Source: Streptomyces sp. 1-11
GTDB lineage: Bacteria > Actinomycetota > Actinomycetes > Streptomycetales > Streptomycetaceae
Direction: 5' to 3'
Length of the DNA stretch: 64,000 nt
Assembly: GCF_007176755.1 (NCBI RefSeq)
Contig: NZ_BJTV01000010.1
Span: 1-64,000 of the forward strand
Position numbers and translations under genes: made by a program. Below, piece after piece: positions 1-7,267 of this stretch (positions are counted from its first letter, which is position 1; every line of letters begins with the position of its first letter). The notes beneath the pieces were generated by a model. That model had not been told where the DNA came from, searched no databases, and saw only the letters and a program-made list of their open reading frames with translations.

Positions 1-215
1 ACGGCCGGACCGACCTCCACCACCTGGCCCATGTTCTCGTGACCCAGGGTGCGGCCGGACTCGAACGAGGTGCGGCCCTCGTACATGTGCAGGTCCGAAC
101 CACAGATGTTGGTGGTGGTGATCTTGACGATGATGTCGCAGGGGTGCTCGATCTTCGCGTCCGGCACGTCCTTCACTGTGACCGTTCGCGGTCCTTCATA
201 TACCGCTGCTTTCAT
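1..215 (-). CDS. Zinc-dependent alcohol/formaldehyde dehydrogenase, N-terminal part (cut by window edge)
   Basis: Reading leftward from the ATG at 213-215, the protein starts MKAAVYEGPRTVTVKDVPDA and continues through ICGSDLHMYEGR and GRTLGHENMG. These are the GroES-like domain signatures of medium-chain dehydrogenases: the C-G-S-D zinc ligand region and the G-H-E motif. The start MKA and the GSDLHMYEGR segment are typical of the glutathione-independent formaldehyde dehydrogenase and threonine dehydrogenase-like branch. A purine-rich GAGGGAAG lies just upstream of the ATG. Only 71 codons are inside the window, so the Rossmann domain and exact substrate cannot be judged. It is transcribed out of the window. 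Confidence 0.85.
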   Translation of the reverse strand, partial: MKAAVYEGPRTVTVKDVPDAKIEHPCDIIVKITTTNICGSDLHMYEGRTSFESGRTLGHENMGQVVEVGPA

Positions 216-518
216 GATGACTTCCCTCGGTGTCACGGTATGACCGCGGCACGGCGATGATGAGACGGCGCGAAGAGCCTGACTCTCGGAAGTGCTACGA
301 CGGAGTCCGTGGCATCGGCACGCCTCTGCGGGCCGCCCACCTGGATGAGGTGGAACGGTGGTTCTGCCGCCGGCCAGTCAAGTGGAGCTTCGGCGCTCCG
401 GCGGCGTGCGGTGCGAGTCCCCGTCGGCCTTCGACGCGAAACAACCGCGCACCGATCGATCAGGCGACCTTTCCCGCCCGGACCGCCACCGACCGAAGAG
501 ACCATCGCGGGTCGCCGG
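216..518. other. Intergenic stretch, no gene recognised
   Basis: About 300 bases lie between the dehydrogenase start and the end of the membrane-protein gene. Frames open across it encode only arginine/proline-rich shadow peptides with no recognisable family. The dehydrogenase promoter must be in the first 100 bases, but no convincing -35/-10 pair was identified. Confidence 0.5.
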
Positions 519-1637
519 TCAGTCATCGTCGTCGTCGTCGAGCATGCGGCGGCGTTCCTGTTCGCGCTTGGAATAGGCGGCCGCCCGGATCGCCTCGTCG
601 CTCTCGAAGCCCGATCCCAGCGCGCCGCCCACCGTGGCGATGGAAGCGACGAACCAGGACAGCGTCCAGTACTCCGAGGCGTGCAGCGGGGTCCGTGTCA
701 TGGAGGCGAAGACGCGGTCGTTGAGGATGAACAGGGCCCACACCAAGTTGATGGCCATCAGACCCGCGTAGCAGACGACCACCCCGATTCCCACGGTCAC
801 GATCGTGGACGCGTTGTAGAGGCTCGTCCTCTTCCTCTCCTCCGGCGAGGTGTCTGTTGATCGGTGCCACAGGTGCGCGTCCACGATCAACCAACCGATC
901 ATGAGCGCGACGGAACCGACCATGGCGATCACCAGGCGTGGCGTGCTCAGGGCCTCCGACAGACTCCAGAGGGTGGAGTTCACGGTGGCCACCGCTCCCG
1001 TGGCGAGGGCGGCCGCCAGGGCTTTCGACAGACCCGGCACCAGCCGCCACGGCTGATTGGCGCGGACCATACCGCCGAGCACCCTCAGATAACCACCCGG
1101 CCCGCTGACGACGTACCGCAGATCAGCGGTCTCCTCCTCACCGATGGGGCCCGGGTGAATCGGTGCGAGACGACTGACGAAGCGTCCCAGCGACTGGTGA
1201 CGCGGAGTCTCCCCGGCCCCCGTGGCCTGCTGACTCGCCAAGCTGAGCACGGTCTCCTCCACCGCCCGCAGGGCCCTTCTGCGAAACCGCAGGCCTCCCA
1301 GCGACGGAAGGGACAGCAGCGCCCAGCCGTGTTCATGACTCAACTCCACTACGAGCTTGTGCCCGTGGGAGTGCAGCGGAAGGTCGGTGAGGGCCACGAC
1401 GATGTCCCAGTGCTCCGCTCGCCTGCGGTCCATGATCCGGCGCGTCAACGTCGGCAGGTCCTCGGTCCCCGCGGTGAAGGGCTCACTGACCACCTCCACA
1501 TCGAACCGTCGCCCCTCGCCCGACTTGCCGGCGAGCCGATCAGGAAGCACCCGGGCCATGTGCTGCGCGACCTCCGTCGGCGCGTCCGGATCCGCCAGGA
1601 GAGCCACGACCGTGACGCCCTGCGACGACTTCCGCAT
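519..1637 (-). CDS. Conserved membrane protein of unknown function with Asp-rich C-terminus
   Basis: This 372-residue protein begins MRKSSQGVTVVALLADPDAP. The ATG at 1635-1637 is preferred over an upstream in-frame start because GAGAGGGG sits at proper spacing before it. The N-terminal half is soluble and contains VVALTDLPLHSHGHKLVVEL. The C-terminal half has four hydrophobic segments: near the alanine-rich ALAAALATGAV, LVIAMVGSVALMIGWLIV, STIVTVGIGVVVCYAGLM and the WFVASIATVGGALG region. It ends in a run of six aspartates encoded by a GTC/GAC repeat. I recognise no catalytic motif. It lies just downstream of the gas vesicle operon on the same strand, 117 bases after gvpK, but is probably a separate unit. 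Confidence 0.75.
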   Translation of the reverse strand: MRKSSQGVTVVALLADPDAPTEVAQHMARVLPDRLAGKSGEGRRFDVEVVSEPFTAGTEDLPTLTRRIMDRRRAEHWDIVVALTDLPLHSHGHKLVVELSHEHGWALLSLPSLGGLRFRRRALRAVEETVLSLASQQATGAGETPRHQSLGRFVSRLAPIHPGPIGEEETADLRYVVSGPGGYLRVLGGMVRANQPWRLVPGLSKALAAALATGAVATVNSTLWSLSEALSTPRLVIAMVGSVALMIGWLIVDAHLWHRSTDTSPEERKRTSLYNASTIVTVGIGVVVCYAGLMAINLVWALFILNDRVFASMTRTPLHASEYWTLSWFVASIATVGGALGSGFESDEAIRAAAYSKREQERRRMLDDDDDD

Positions 1638-1754
1638 GACCGGACCCCTCTCGTCGGGTGCCCCGGCGCTCACCAGTGCCCAGAATGTCCCGGGTTTAAC
1701 GCGGTCACCCGATAACCGCAGTCTCTTCGAGGCCTCGGGCCCCGGCTCCGCCCG

Positions 1755-2036
1755 TCACCAGTCGCGCGGCAGCAGGCTCCCCAGCGGTCCGAGGTCGAGG
1801 TTGAGGTCCTCCGGGCGCAGCCCGTGCTGGTCGCACAGCTCGGTCATCCGCCGCTCCAGCATCATCAGCGTCACCCCGATCCGCTCGACCTGCTCGTCGC
1901 TGAGGTCGCCCTGCTCCACCCGGCGGATCGCCTGCCGCTCCATCAGTTGCCTGAGGAGTTCGACGACGGTCAGCACCAGGGCCACCAGATCACGTCCGAC
2001 CGTGTCGGGGTCCACGTCGAGTCGGGGTTCCGTCAC
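1755..2036 (-). CDS. gvpK: Gas vesicle protein GvpK
   Basis: This 93-residue protein starts VTEPRLDVDPDTVGRDLVAL and continues with a helix containing LRQLMERQAIRRVEQGDL and MLERRMTELC, the GvpK signature. The GTG start at 2034-2036 overlaps the upstream gvpS stop in a GTGA arrangement, so translation is probably coupled. GvpK is a conserved accessory protein of gas vesicle assembly. It is the last gene of the operon here, which matches the usual actinobacterial order. A longer frame extending upstream is only the out-of-frame shadow of gvpS. Confidence 0.9.
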   Translation of the reverse strand: MTEPRLDVDPDTVGRDLVALVLTVVELLRQLMERQAIRRVEQGDLSDEQVERIGVTLMMLERRMTELCDQHGLRPEDLNLDLGPLGSLLPRDW

Positions 2037-2263
2037 AGTGCCCCCGAGTCCGCCCAGGGAGCGGGCACCCGCTCGTTCACCGAGGACAGGAGGGCGCGCA
2101 GCGACAGCCGTACCAGCGGCACGTCCGCGATGGCGATCACCACGTCGCCGCTGATCACCACACCCGTGGCCAGGAGCCGGTCCAGCAGGTCCACCAGCGG
2201 GACGCCGATCGGCCCGTCCAGCGGCTCGGGTTCCTGCCACGGCACGGGTTCAGCGGTCTCCAT
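2033..2263 (-). CDS. gvpS: Gas vesicle structural-family protein (GvpS/GvpJ type)
   Basis: This 76-residue member of the GvpA/GvpJ/GvpM family carries LVDLLDRLLATGVVISGDVV followed by a hydrophobic beta segment, then LRALLSSVNERV. It has the short amphipathic GvpA core and a short proline-containing tail. It overlaps the end of gvpL by 14 bases and overlaps gvpK by four bases. Its position between gvpL and gvpK is where actinobacterial clusters place gvpS. It is likely a minor shell or tip protein; the exact S versus J label is by position and not proven. Confidence 0.85.
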   Translation of the reverse strand: METAEPVPWQEPEPLDGPIGVPLVDLLDRLLATGVVISGDVVIAIADVPLVRLSLRALLSSVNERVPAPWADSGAL

Positions 2264-3083
2264 GGGCGCCGTCCTCCCCCGCGAAGGAGTAGGGCACCCA
2301 GGGGCCGGACAGCTCGATCAGCAGGGCTCCGGTGCGCCGCCGCAGTGTCTCCACCGCCTGCGTGAACGATGCCGTCCGGTCCTCCTCCACCAGATAGGCG
2401 CCGTTGAGGACCTGTGCCCCGCGGCGGTCGTCCGGCCGCTGGTCCTGGAGCCGGAGCCGGCGGGCCGCCACCGCCGAACCCCGAAGCACCGCGTCCGCCT
2501 CCTCGGCGGCCCGCAGGGCGGCGCGCCGGTTCTCCTCCCGGGCCCGGTGCGCGCCTCGCACCCGCTCGAGATAGGCGCGTCCGGCGCCCGAGGCCCCCGG
2601 TCCGGCCGGCACACGGGCGGGGACGGCGCCGTGACCCGCCCCGTCCGCTGCCGGCGCCGCGGGCAGGTACGCCTTGACGCCCCACTCGACCCGCCCGGCG
2701 ACGCGGTCCAGTACGCCGTGGAAGCGGGCCGCGTCGGCGCCGAGCGCCTGCCGTGCGCGCTCCTCGCTGCTGTAGAGCGTGGCCAGCGCCATCGGCGCGG
2801 CCGGTCCCTGAGCCGCGACGGCCGTCACGACCTGGTGGTGTGCCCGGACGCATCGCTCCAGCTCCTGCGGGTCGGACAGCCGGTCGGTCCAGGACTGGCG
2901 GTCGGCCTCCGCCGCCGGCACGTCCTGCACCACGGCGTGCAGACCCTCGAACGGCAGCGCCCGCACCGGCGTGGCGGTGATCCCTGGCAGCCGGGAGAGG
3001 ACGTCCTCGTCCACCTGGCGGCAGATCACGAAGACGTAGGTGGCCGCCGGGGCGGGCGGCTCCGGGGAGACGGGCTGCTTCAT
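2250..3083 (-). CDS. gvpL: Gas vesicle protein GvpL (GvpL/GvpF family)
   Basis: This 277-residue protein begins MKQPVSPEPPAPAATYVFVI. The ATG at 3081-3083 has GAGGAGGGA eight bases upstream and overlaps the previous stop in ATGA. Family features are the N-terminal YVFVICR strand, MALATLYSSEERARQAL in the first half, VEWGVKAYLP in the middle, and VLNGAYLVEEDRTASFTQAV with YSFAGED near the end. GvpL/GvpF proteins act as assembly factors that bind the structural GvpA and are needed to nucleate the vesicle. It is one of two GvpL/F paralogues in this operon. Confidence 0.92.
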   Translation of the reverse strand: MKQPVSPEPPAPAATYVFVICRQVDEDVLSRLPGITATPVRALPFEGLHAVVQDVPAAEADRQSWTDRLSDPQELERCVRAHHQVVTAVAAQGPAAPMALATLYSSEERARQALGADAARFHGVLDRVAGRVEWGVKAYLPAAPAADGAGHGAVPARVPAGPGASGAGRAYLERVRGAHRAREENRRAALRAAEEADAVLRGSAVAARRLRLQDQRPDDRRGAQVLNGAYLVEEDRTASFTQAVETLRRRTGALLIELSGPWVPYSFAGEDGAHGDR

Positions 3084-3631
3084 GCCAGCGGTCCCTCCTC
3101 GGCTCGCCGGTCCCGTCCGCCCGGCCGCCCGTCGCGGTCGTCGTGGTCGTCGTGGTCGTCGCCCACGTAGTCCTCGTCGTTCTCGTCGTCCTCGAAGTCC
3201 TCGTCGTGGTCGTCGCCCCCGTAGTCCTCGAAGTCCTCGAAGTCCTCGAAGTCCTCGTCGTCCTCGCAGGCTTCGTCGTCCCCGTAGGGGGCGTCCGTAC
3301 CGCCGCCGGGCAGTCCGGCGGCCTCGGTGGACCGGGGCGCCGCGAGCCGCTCGCGCAGGAGCCGGTTCTCCTCCAGCAGTTCCTGGTGCGCGGCGCGGGA
3401 GGAGAGCGCGGGATCGGTCTCCCACCAGTCGATGCCCGCCTTCTTCGCGGTGTCGACGGAGGCGACGAACAGGCGGAGCCGGATGGTGAGCAGCTCGATG
3501 TCCAGCAGGTCGATCTTGATGTCACCGGCGATGACGATGCCCTTGTCCAGCACGCGTTCCAGGATGTCGGCGAGGTTGGTGGTGGTCGGGCCCGGCACCT
3601 GGCCGGTTCTCCGGTGGTCGACCTGGGTCAC
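3080..3631 (-). CDS. gvpJ: Gas vesicle GvpJ-like structural-family protein with long acidic tail
   Basis: The 183-residue protein starts with GTG at 3629-3631, overlapping the gvpG stop as GTGA. Residues 18-62 form the GvpA-family core (NLADILERVLDKGIVIAGDI, then DLLDIELLTIRLRLFVASVD). A helix with LLEENRLLRERL follows at about 85-97. Residues 118-166 are almost purely Asp, Glu, Phe, Tyr and His, with EDF repeats followed by DDHD repeats. The last 17 residues switch to basic. The tail makes it more than twice the length of a minimal GvpJ. It probably acts at vesicle tips or in nucleation; the function of the acidic tail is unknown. Confidence 0.88.
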   Translation of the reverse strand: MTQVDHRRTGQVPGPTTTNLADILERVLDKGIVIAGDIKIDLLDIELLTIRLRLFVASVDTAKKAGIDWWETDPALSSRAAHQELLEENRLLRERLAAPRSTEAAGLPGGGTDAPYGDDEACEDDEDFEDFEDFEDYGGDDHDEDFEDDENDEDYVGDDHDDHDDRDGRPGGRDRRAEEGPLA

Positions 3632-3873
3632 CTGGCCACCTCCGGGCCGGTTCCCGCTTCCAGCAGGTCGAGCAGCCGGTCCTCTTCCCGCTCGAAGTGG
3701 ACCAGGTCGATCTCGCCGTCCTCCAGCGCCCGGTTCAACGCGGCGAGCTGGACGCGGACAGCCGCCGGGTCGTTGACCTCGCGGTCGGCGGCCTCGGCGA
3801 GCTGGTCGGCGACCCAGATCACGCCTCTCACCGGGGCCAGCGGCGCGGTGAGCAGTGCGGTGAGCAACCCCAT
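3628..3873 (-). CDS. gvpG: Gas vesicle protein GvpG
   Basis: This 81-residue protein has the GvpG pattern: MGLLTALLTAPLAPVRGVIW, then VADQLAEAADREV and a C-terminal acidic helix LVHFEREEDRLLDLLEAG. GvpG is a small helical accessory protein that partners GvpF, GvpL and GvpA during assembly. It starts one base after the gvpF stop and ends inside the gvpJ start, so it is tightly co-translated with its neighbours. Confidence 0.9.
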   Translation of the reverse strand: MGLLTALLTAPLAPVRGVIWVADQLAEAADREVNDPAAVRVQLAALNRALEDGEIDLVHFEREEDRLLDLLEAGTGPEVAR

Positions 3874-3874
3874 G

Positions 3875-4630
3875 TCAGGCCCCTGTCCGCGCCGCCGCGG
3901 CGAGCGCGCCCTCGGGCTCGACGAAGCTGTAGCAGGGCAGCGGCCCGGCCAGGCGCAGCTCGGCGCGGTCCCGGTACCTGCTGGACACGCGGTCGACGGC
4001 GGCGCGGAAGTCCGGGACGTCCCGCCGGTCGACGAGGAAGGACATGTTCGACACGGCCTCGGCCACCTGCGGCCCCGGCGCGCGGGCCGCTGCCAGCGCC
4101 GCCAGTTCGGGAACGATCCGCTGTGCGACGTCGGCCGCGCGGCGCGCCAGGGTGTGGGCCACCGCCTCGCCCAGGCGCAGGTTCGCCTCGTACCCGGGGT
4201 GGTCGCGCGCGGCCTCGCGCAGCTCCCGGATCCGGGGCTCCTCGGCGACGAGCGCCGCGAGCGCGCCGGTGGCGGGCAGCACCTTCACGTTCATCTCCAC
4301 ACGGCCCGCCAGCCGCTCGAGCGCGCGGACGTTGCGCTCGTGGCCGGCCTCCAGCTGCCCGCGAACCGCCTCGGCGTCCGGGGCCAGCATCCCGAAGCGC
4401 ATCGGCAGTACCGGCCCGTCGAGGGCCAGCGCGAGCAGCACTTCCTGGTGGGCCAGCAGATCCCGCCGCCGTGCGCGCAGCGGGACCGGGGCGGCGCTGA
4501 CCACCGCGGCGGTCGCGCCCACGGGCAGCAGCTCCAGGGGCACCGCCGGTCTGCCCACTCCGCGCAGTCGCGCCGGCACGGGGTGATCGACGGCCACGAT
4601 GCCGTAGACGTAGGGCCCAGCGGTGGTCAT
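3875..4630 (-). CDS. gvpF: Gas vesicle protein GvpF (GvpL/GvpF family)
   Basis: This 251-residue protein begins MTTAGPYVYGIVAVDHPVPA, the typical GvpF N-terminus. The ATG at 4628-4630 overlaps the upstream gvpA stop in ATGA. Further family signatures are VLPMRFGMLAPDAEAV, VEMNVKVLP and, near the end, NMSFLVDRRDVPDFRAAVD and PCYSFVEPEGA. GvpF chaperones GvpA and nucleates its assembly in other systems. A longer open frame upstream is the out-of-frame shadow of gvpA and gvpO. Confidence 0.93.
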   Translation of the reverse strand: MTTAGPYVYGIVAVDHPVPARLRGVGRPAVPLELLPVGATAAVVSAAPVPLRARRRDLLAHQEVLLALALDGPVLPMRFGMLAPDAEAVRGQLEAGHERNVRALERLAGRVEMNVKVLPATGALAALVAEEPRIRELREAARDHPGYEANLRLGEAVAHTLARRAADVAQRIVPELAALAAARAPGPQVAEAVSNMSFLVDRRDVPDFRAAVDRVSSRYRDRAELRLAGPLPCYSFVEPEGALAAAARTGA

Positions 4631-5079
4631 CGTTCGCTCTCCCGTCTGCGGCGTCCCTCGGACTTGGCCGGGGCGGTGCGGTGCCGGGGCCGTGTCTCCG
4701 GCTCCTCCTCGTCCTCCTCGTCGGAGCCGCCGACGACGTCGCGCAGCTTCTCGCCCACCGACTCGATGGTCTTCTTGACCTTGCGCTTCCCCGCGGCCTT
4801 GGCGGCCTTCCCGCCGAACAGCTCCGGGATGGTGGTGCTGCGCGAAGTCGCCTCCAGGTCGAGCCGGTTGCAGGCCTCGGCGAACTTCAGGTACGTGTCG
4901 ACGCTGGCGACCACGATGCGCGCGTCTATCTTCAGGATCTCGATGCCGACCAGGGAGACCCGGACGAAGACGTCGATGACCATGCCGCGGTCCAGGATCA
5001 GTTCGAGTGTGTCGTACAGCGTCCCGGCGCGCGGTACGTACACGACCTCGCTGCTGGAGTAGGTGGTGGTCGTGGTCAT
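4627..5079 (-). CDS. gvpA: Gas vesicle major structural protein GvpA-like
   Basis: The 150-residue protein has a threonine-rich start, then the GvpA core at about residues 18-66 (GTLYDTLELILDRGMVIDVF, then IEILKIDARIVVASVDTYLK). This is the helix-beta-beta-helix unit that builds the ribbed vesicle wall. A long charged tail follows, with lysine/alanine-rich, glutamate-rich and arginine-rich parts (about residues 85-150). Cyanobacterial GvpA is about 70 residues, so the tail is an actinobacterial extension. It is the second gene of the operon after gvpO. If one gene here encodes the wall protein, this is it. Confidence 0.88.
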   Translation of the reverse strand: MTTTTTYSSSEVVYVPRAGTLYDTLELILDRGMVIDVFVRVSLVGIEILKIDARIVVASVDTYLKFAEACNRLDLEATSRSTTIPELFGGKAAKAAGKRKVKKTIESVGEKLRDVVGGSDEEDEEEPETRPRHRTAPAKSEGRRRRESER

Positions 5080-5127
5080 GGTCAGGTGGTCCTCTCGGAA
5101 GGCTTCCGGTGGGCGCGGGCAGGCCCG

Positions 5128-5475
5128 TCAGTGGTTGGCGGTGCCCCTGTGGTAGCGGCAGACCCTGCGGTACTCGGCGGGCCGGCCGGACTCGTCGAGT
5201 TCCACCTCGTACGTGGCGAGCAGACTGGTCGTGTCGGGGATGCGGGCCACCTCCAGCACGTCGACGGCAACGCACCAGCCCTGCTCGGTACGCCGCACGG
5301 CGCACACGCTCTCGATGCGGTGGACGATGAAGCTCTGCAGCCAGTCGCAGGCGGTGCGGGCGGCCCGCTCGGGCCCCACGCGCGTGGTCGTCTTCCGACC
5401 CGCGTCCCCCGAGGTACCGCGGTCACGCGTGCTCTTGACGGGCGTACTGGGACGGGTGCGGCTTTGCTCCGGCAT
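5128..5475 (-). CDS. gvpO: Gas vesicle protein GvpO
   Basis: The 115-residue protein has a basic, low-complexity first third and then the GvpO domain: AARTACDWLQSFIVHRIESV, GWCVAVDVLEVARIPDTTSL, and YEVELDESGRPAEYRRVCRY. GvpO is a conserved accessory factor of haloarchaeal and actinobacterial gas vesicle clusters. It is the first gene of this minus-strand operon, so the promoter should lie between 5476 and 5655. No clear ribosome site precedes the ATG at 5473-5475. Confidence 0.9.
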   Translation of the reverse strand: MPEQSRTRPSTPVKSTRDRGTSGDAGRKTTTRVGPERAARTACDWLQSFIVHRIESVCAVRRTEQGWCVAVDVLEVARIPDTTSLLATYEVELDESGRPAEYRRVCRYHRGTANH

Positions 5476-5655
5476 GAGGCCAGCGTGTCCGGGCGGGGCG
5501 GCGCACGCATCTCTACAGCGGCCGATCCGGCGATCAGCGCGGGGACACGCCCGCCGCTGGGCCCGGCGTCCCGGAGCCGCGCCGCCCCCGCCCGACGAGC
5601 CCGGCCGGTCCGGGTCAGCAGGACCGCCGGGTGGCGGCGCGCGGGCGGCGCCCGG

Positions 5656-6804
5656 TCAGGCCGGCGGTGTCCCGTACACGCGGTGGCGCTCGGCGTCCGG
5701 CCACTTGACCTCCAGGCCGAGGCCGGGCCGGCCGGGGTCGGGCCGCAGGGCGCCGTCCTCGGGTGTGAGCGTGCCGTCGAACAGCAGGCGCTCGAACCGC
5801 ACGTGGTCGTGGAAGTACTCCAGGTGCCGCAGCCGGCGCACGGCGCAGAAGGCGTGGGCCGAGACGGCGGGCGCGCAGTGGGCGGACAGGTCCAGGTGGT
5901 GGGCGGCGGACAGGCCGGCCGTCTCCAGTACGCCGGTGATGCCACCGCAGCGGGTGACGTCGGCCTGCAGACAGTCCACGGCACGGCCCTGCACGAGGTT
6001 GACGAAGTCCCGGGTGGTGTACGCGTACTCGCCCGCCGCGATCTCCAGCCGTTCGGGCCCGCGCTCGCACAGCATGCGCAGGCCCTCGATGTCGGCCGAG
6101 CTGACGGGCTCCTCGAACCACCGCACGTCCCACTCCTCGTGGAACCGGCGCGCCCAGTACAGCGCCTGCTTGCGGCCCAGCGCCCCGTTGGCGTCGGTGA
6201 GGATCTCCGGCTCGTCGCCGATGGCCTCGCGGACGGCGGTGAGGCGCCGCGGGTCGTGCTCGGGGTTCCGGGACGTCTTCAGCTTCACCCGCGGGATTCC
6301 CTGCTCGACCCAGCCGCCGAGCTGGTCGGTGAGCCGGTCCAGGGAGTAGTTGGTGAATCCGCCGCTGCCGTAGACCGGCACCCGGTCGTGCCAGGACGGG
6401 AGGAGGCGGATCAGCGGCAGCTCCAGCAGCCGGGCCTTGAGGTCCCACAGCGCCACGTCCACCGCGGACACCGCCATGGCGCCGGCTCCGGGACGCCCGG
6501 CGTTGCGGATCCTGCGGCCCATCAGCTCCCAGAGGGCCGGGGGTGAGGCGGCGCTCCGCCCGCGCACGACGTCGGCGAGTGCGGACTCGACGAAGGCGGC
6601 GACCGACACGTCGCCGTAGGTGTAACCGAGCCCGGTACGGCCGCCTGCGTGCACCCGCACCAGGACCATGGTGGTGGAGTCCCACTCCAGGGTCCCGTCC
6701 TGCTCCGTGCCGTCCGGGCCGTCGGTCGGCAGCCGGAAGGCGTGCACGTCGACCGAGTCGATGCGGCAGGAGAGTCCTTCGTCTCCGGCGGCCGGGGCGC
6801 CCAT
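5656..6804 (-). CDS. Enolase-superfamily enzyme (mandelate racemase/muconate lactonizing type)
   Basis: This 382-residue protein has the capping domain and TIM-barrel signatures of the superfamily. A K-x-K pair sits at about residues 174-176 (RVKLKTSR). Metal ligands are visible as D204 (ILTDANGALG), E231 (WFEEPVSSAD) and E259 (IAAGEY). A His in LDLSAHCAPAVSAHA, near residue 309, could be the second general base. Members abstract the proton alpha to a carboxylate and act as sugar-acid dehydratases, racemases or lactonizing enzymes. The sequence alone does not give the substrate. It is not obviously in an operon: gvpO lies downstream on the same strand, 180 bases away. Confidence 0.85.
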   Translation of the reverse strand: MGAPAAGDEGLSCRIDSVDVHAFRLPTDGPDGTEQDGTLEWDSTTMVLVRVHAGGRTGLGYTYGDVSVAAFVESALADVVRGRSAASPPALWELMGRRIRNAGRPGAGAMAVSAVDVALWDLKARLLELPLIRLLPSWHDRVPVYGSGGFTNYSLDRLTDQLGGWVEQGIPRVKLKTSRNPEHDPRRLTAVREAIGDEPEILTDANGALGRKQALYWARRFHEEWDVRWFEEPVSSADIEGLRMLCERGPERLEIAAGEYAYTTRDFVNLVQGRAVDCLQADVTRCGGITGVLETAGLSAAHHLDLSAHCAPAVSAHAFCAVRRLRHLEYFHDHVRFERLLFDGTLTPEDGALRPDPGRPGLGLEVKWPDAERHRVYGTPPA

Positions 6805-7267
6805 CAGCGCCGTCCCGGCAGGTGGCCGACCGCCTCGGTGCGCGGCCGCGACGGCACCGGCTCCGGCCGGCCCCGCGCCGGACGGAGGGCGGCCGGCGGC
6901 CCGTCGGTCCTGTCGGCCCCGGAGCCGGGACAGCCGCCGCCCCGCTCGGCCCTCCGCTCCGGCAAGCGCTGCCCAACATGGCCGGCGACCAGTGTCATGA
7001 CCTGCTCCCTCGGACGCACACCTCTGCCACCGGCACTGGGTGACCGCCGGCCGCGTCGCTCAAACCGCCGACGGGTGAACTCGGGCGCCGGACCGGGCGG
7101 CGTCCTCGGCCGCTCGGCCGCTCGGCCGCTCGGCCGCTCGGCCGACACCACCGCGCCCCTGCCGGACGGCCGGTCCGCCACGGACGGGGGCCGCTCGCGG
7201 GCACCCCTGACGGTCATGACGGCGGCCGGGCGTTTTGTCCGGGGGTCCGGCGTGAATAACAAGAGCC
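6805..7267. other. Non-coding gap with an 8-bp tandem repeat
   Basis: This 463-base stretch lies between two divergently oriented genes. Frames crossing it encode only arginine/proline-rich peptides with no recognised family, so I call no gene. At 7105-7144 the octamer CTCGGCCG is repeated five times without interruption, which could be a slippage site or fold into a hairpin. Promoters for both flanking genes should be here. Confidence 0.6.

Noticed and set aside
6804..7262. Minus-strand frame in the gap before the selenoprotein candidate
   Set aside because: The Arg/Pro/Ser-rich translation across an 8-bp repeat has no family signature and poor start context.
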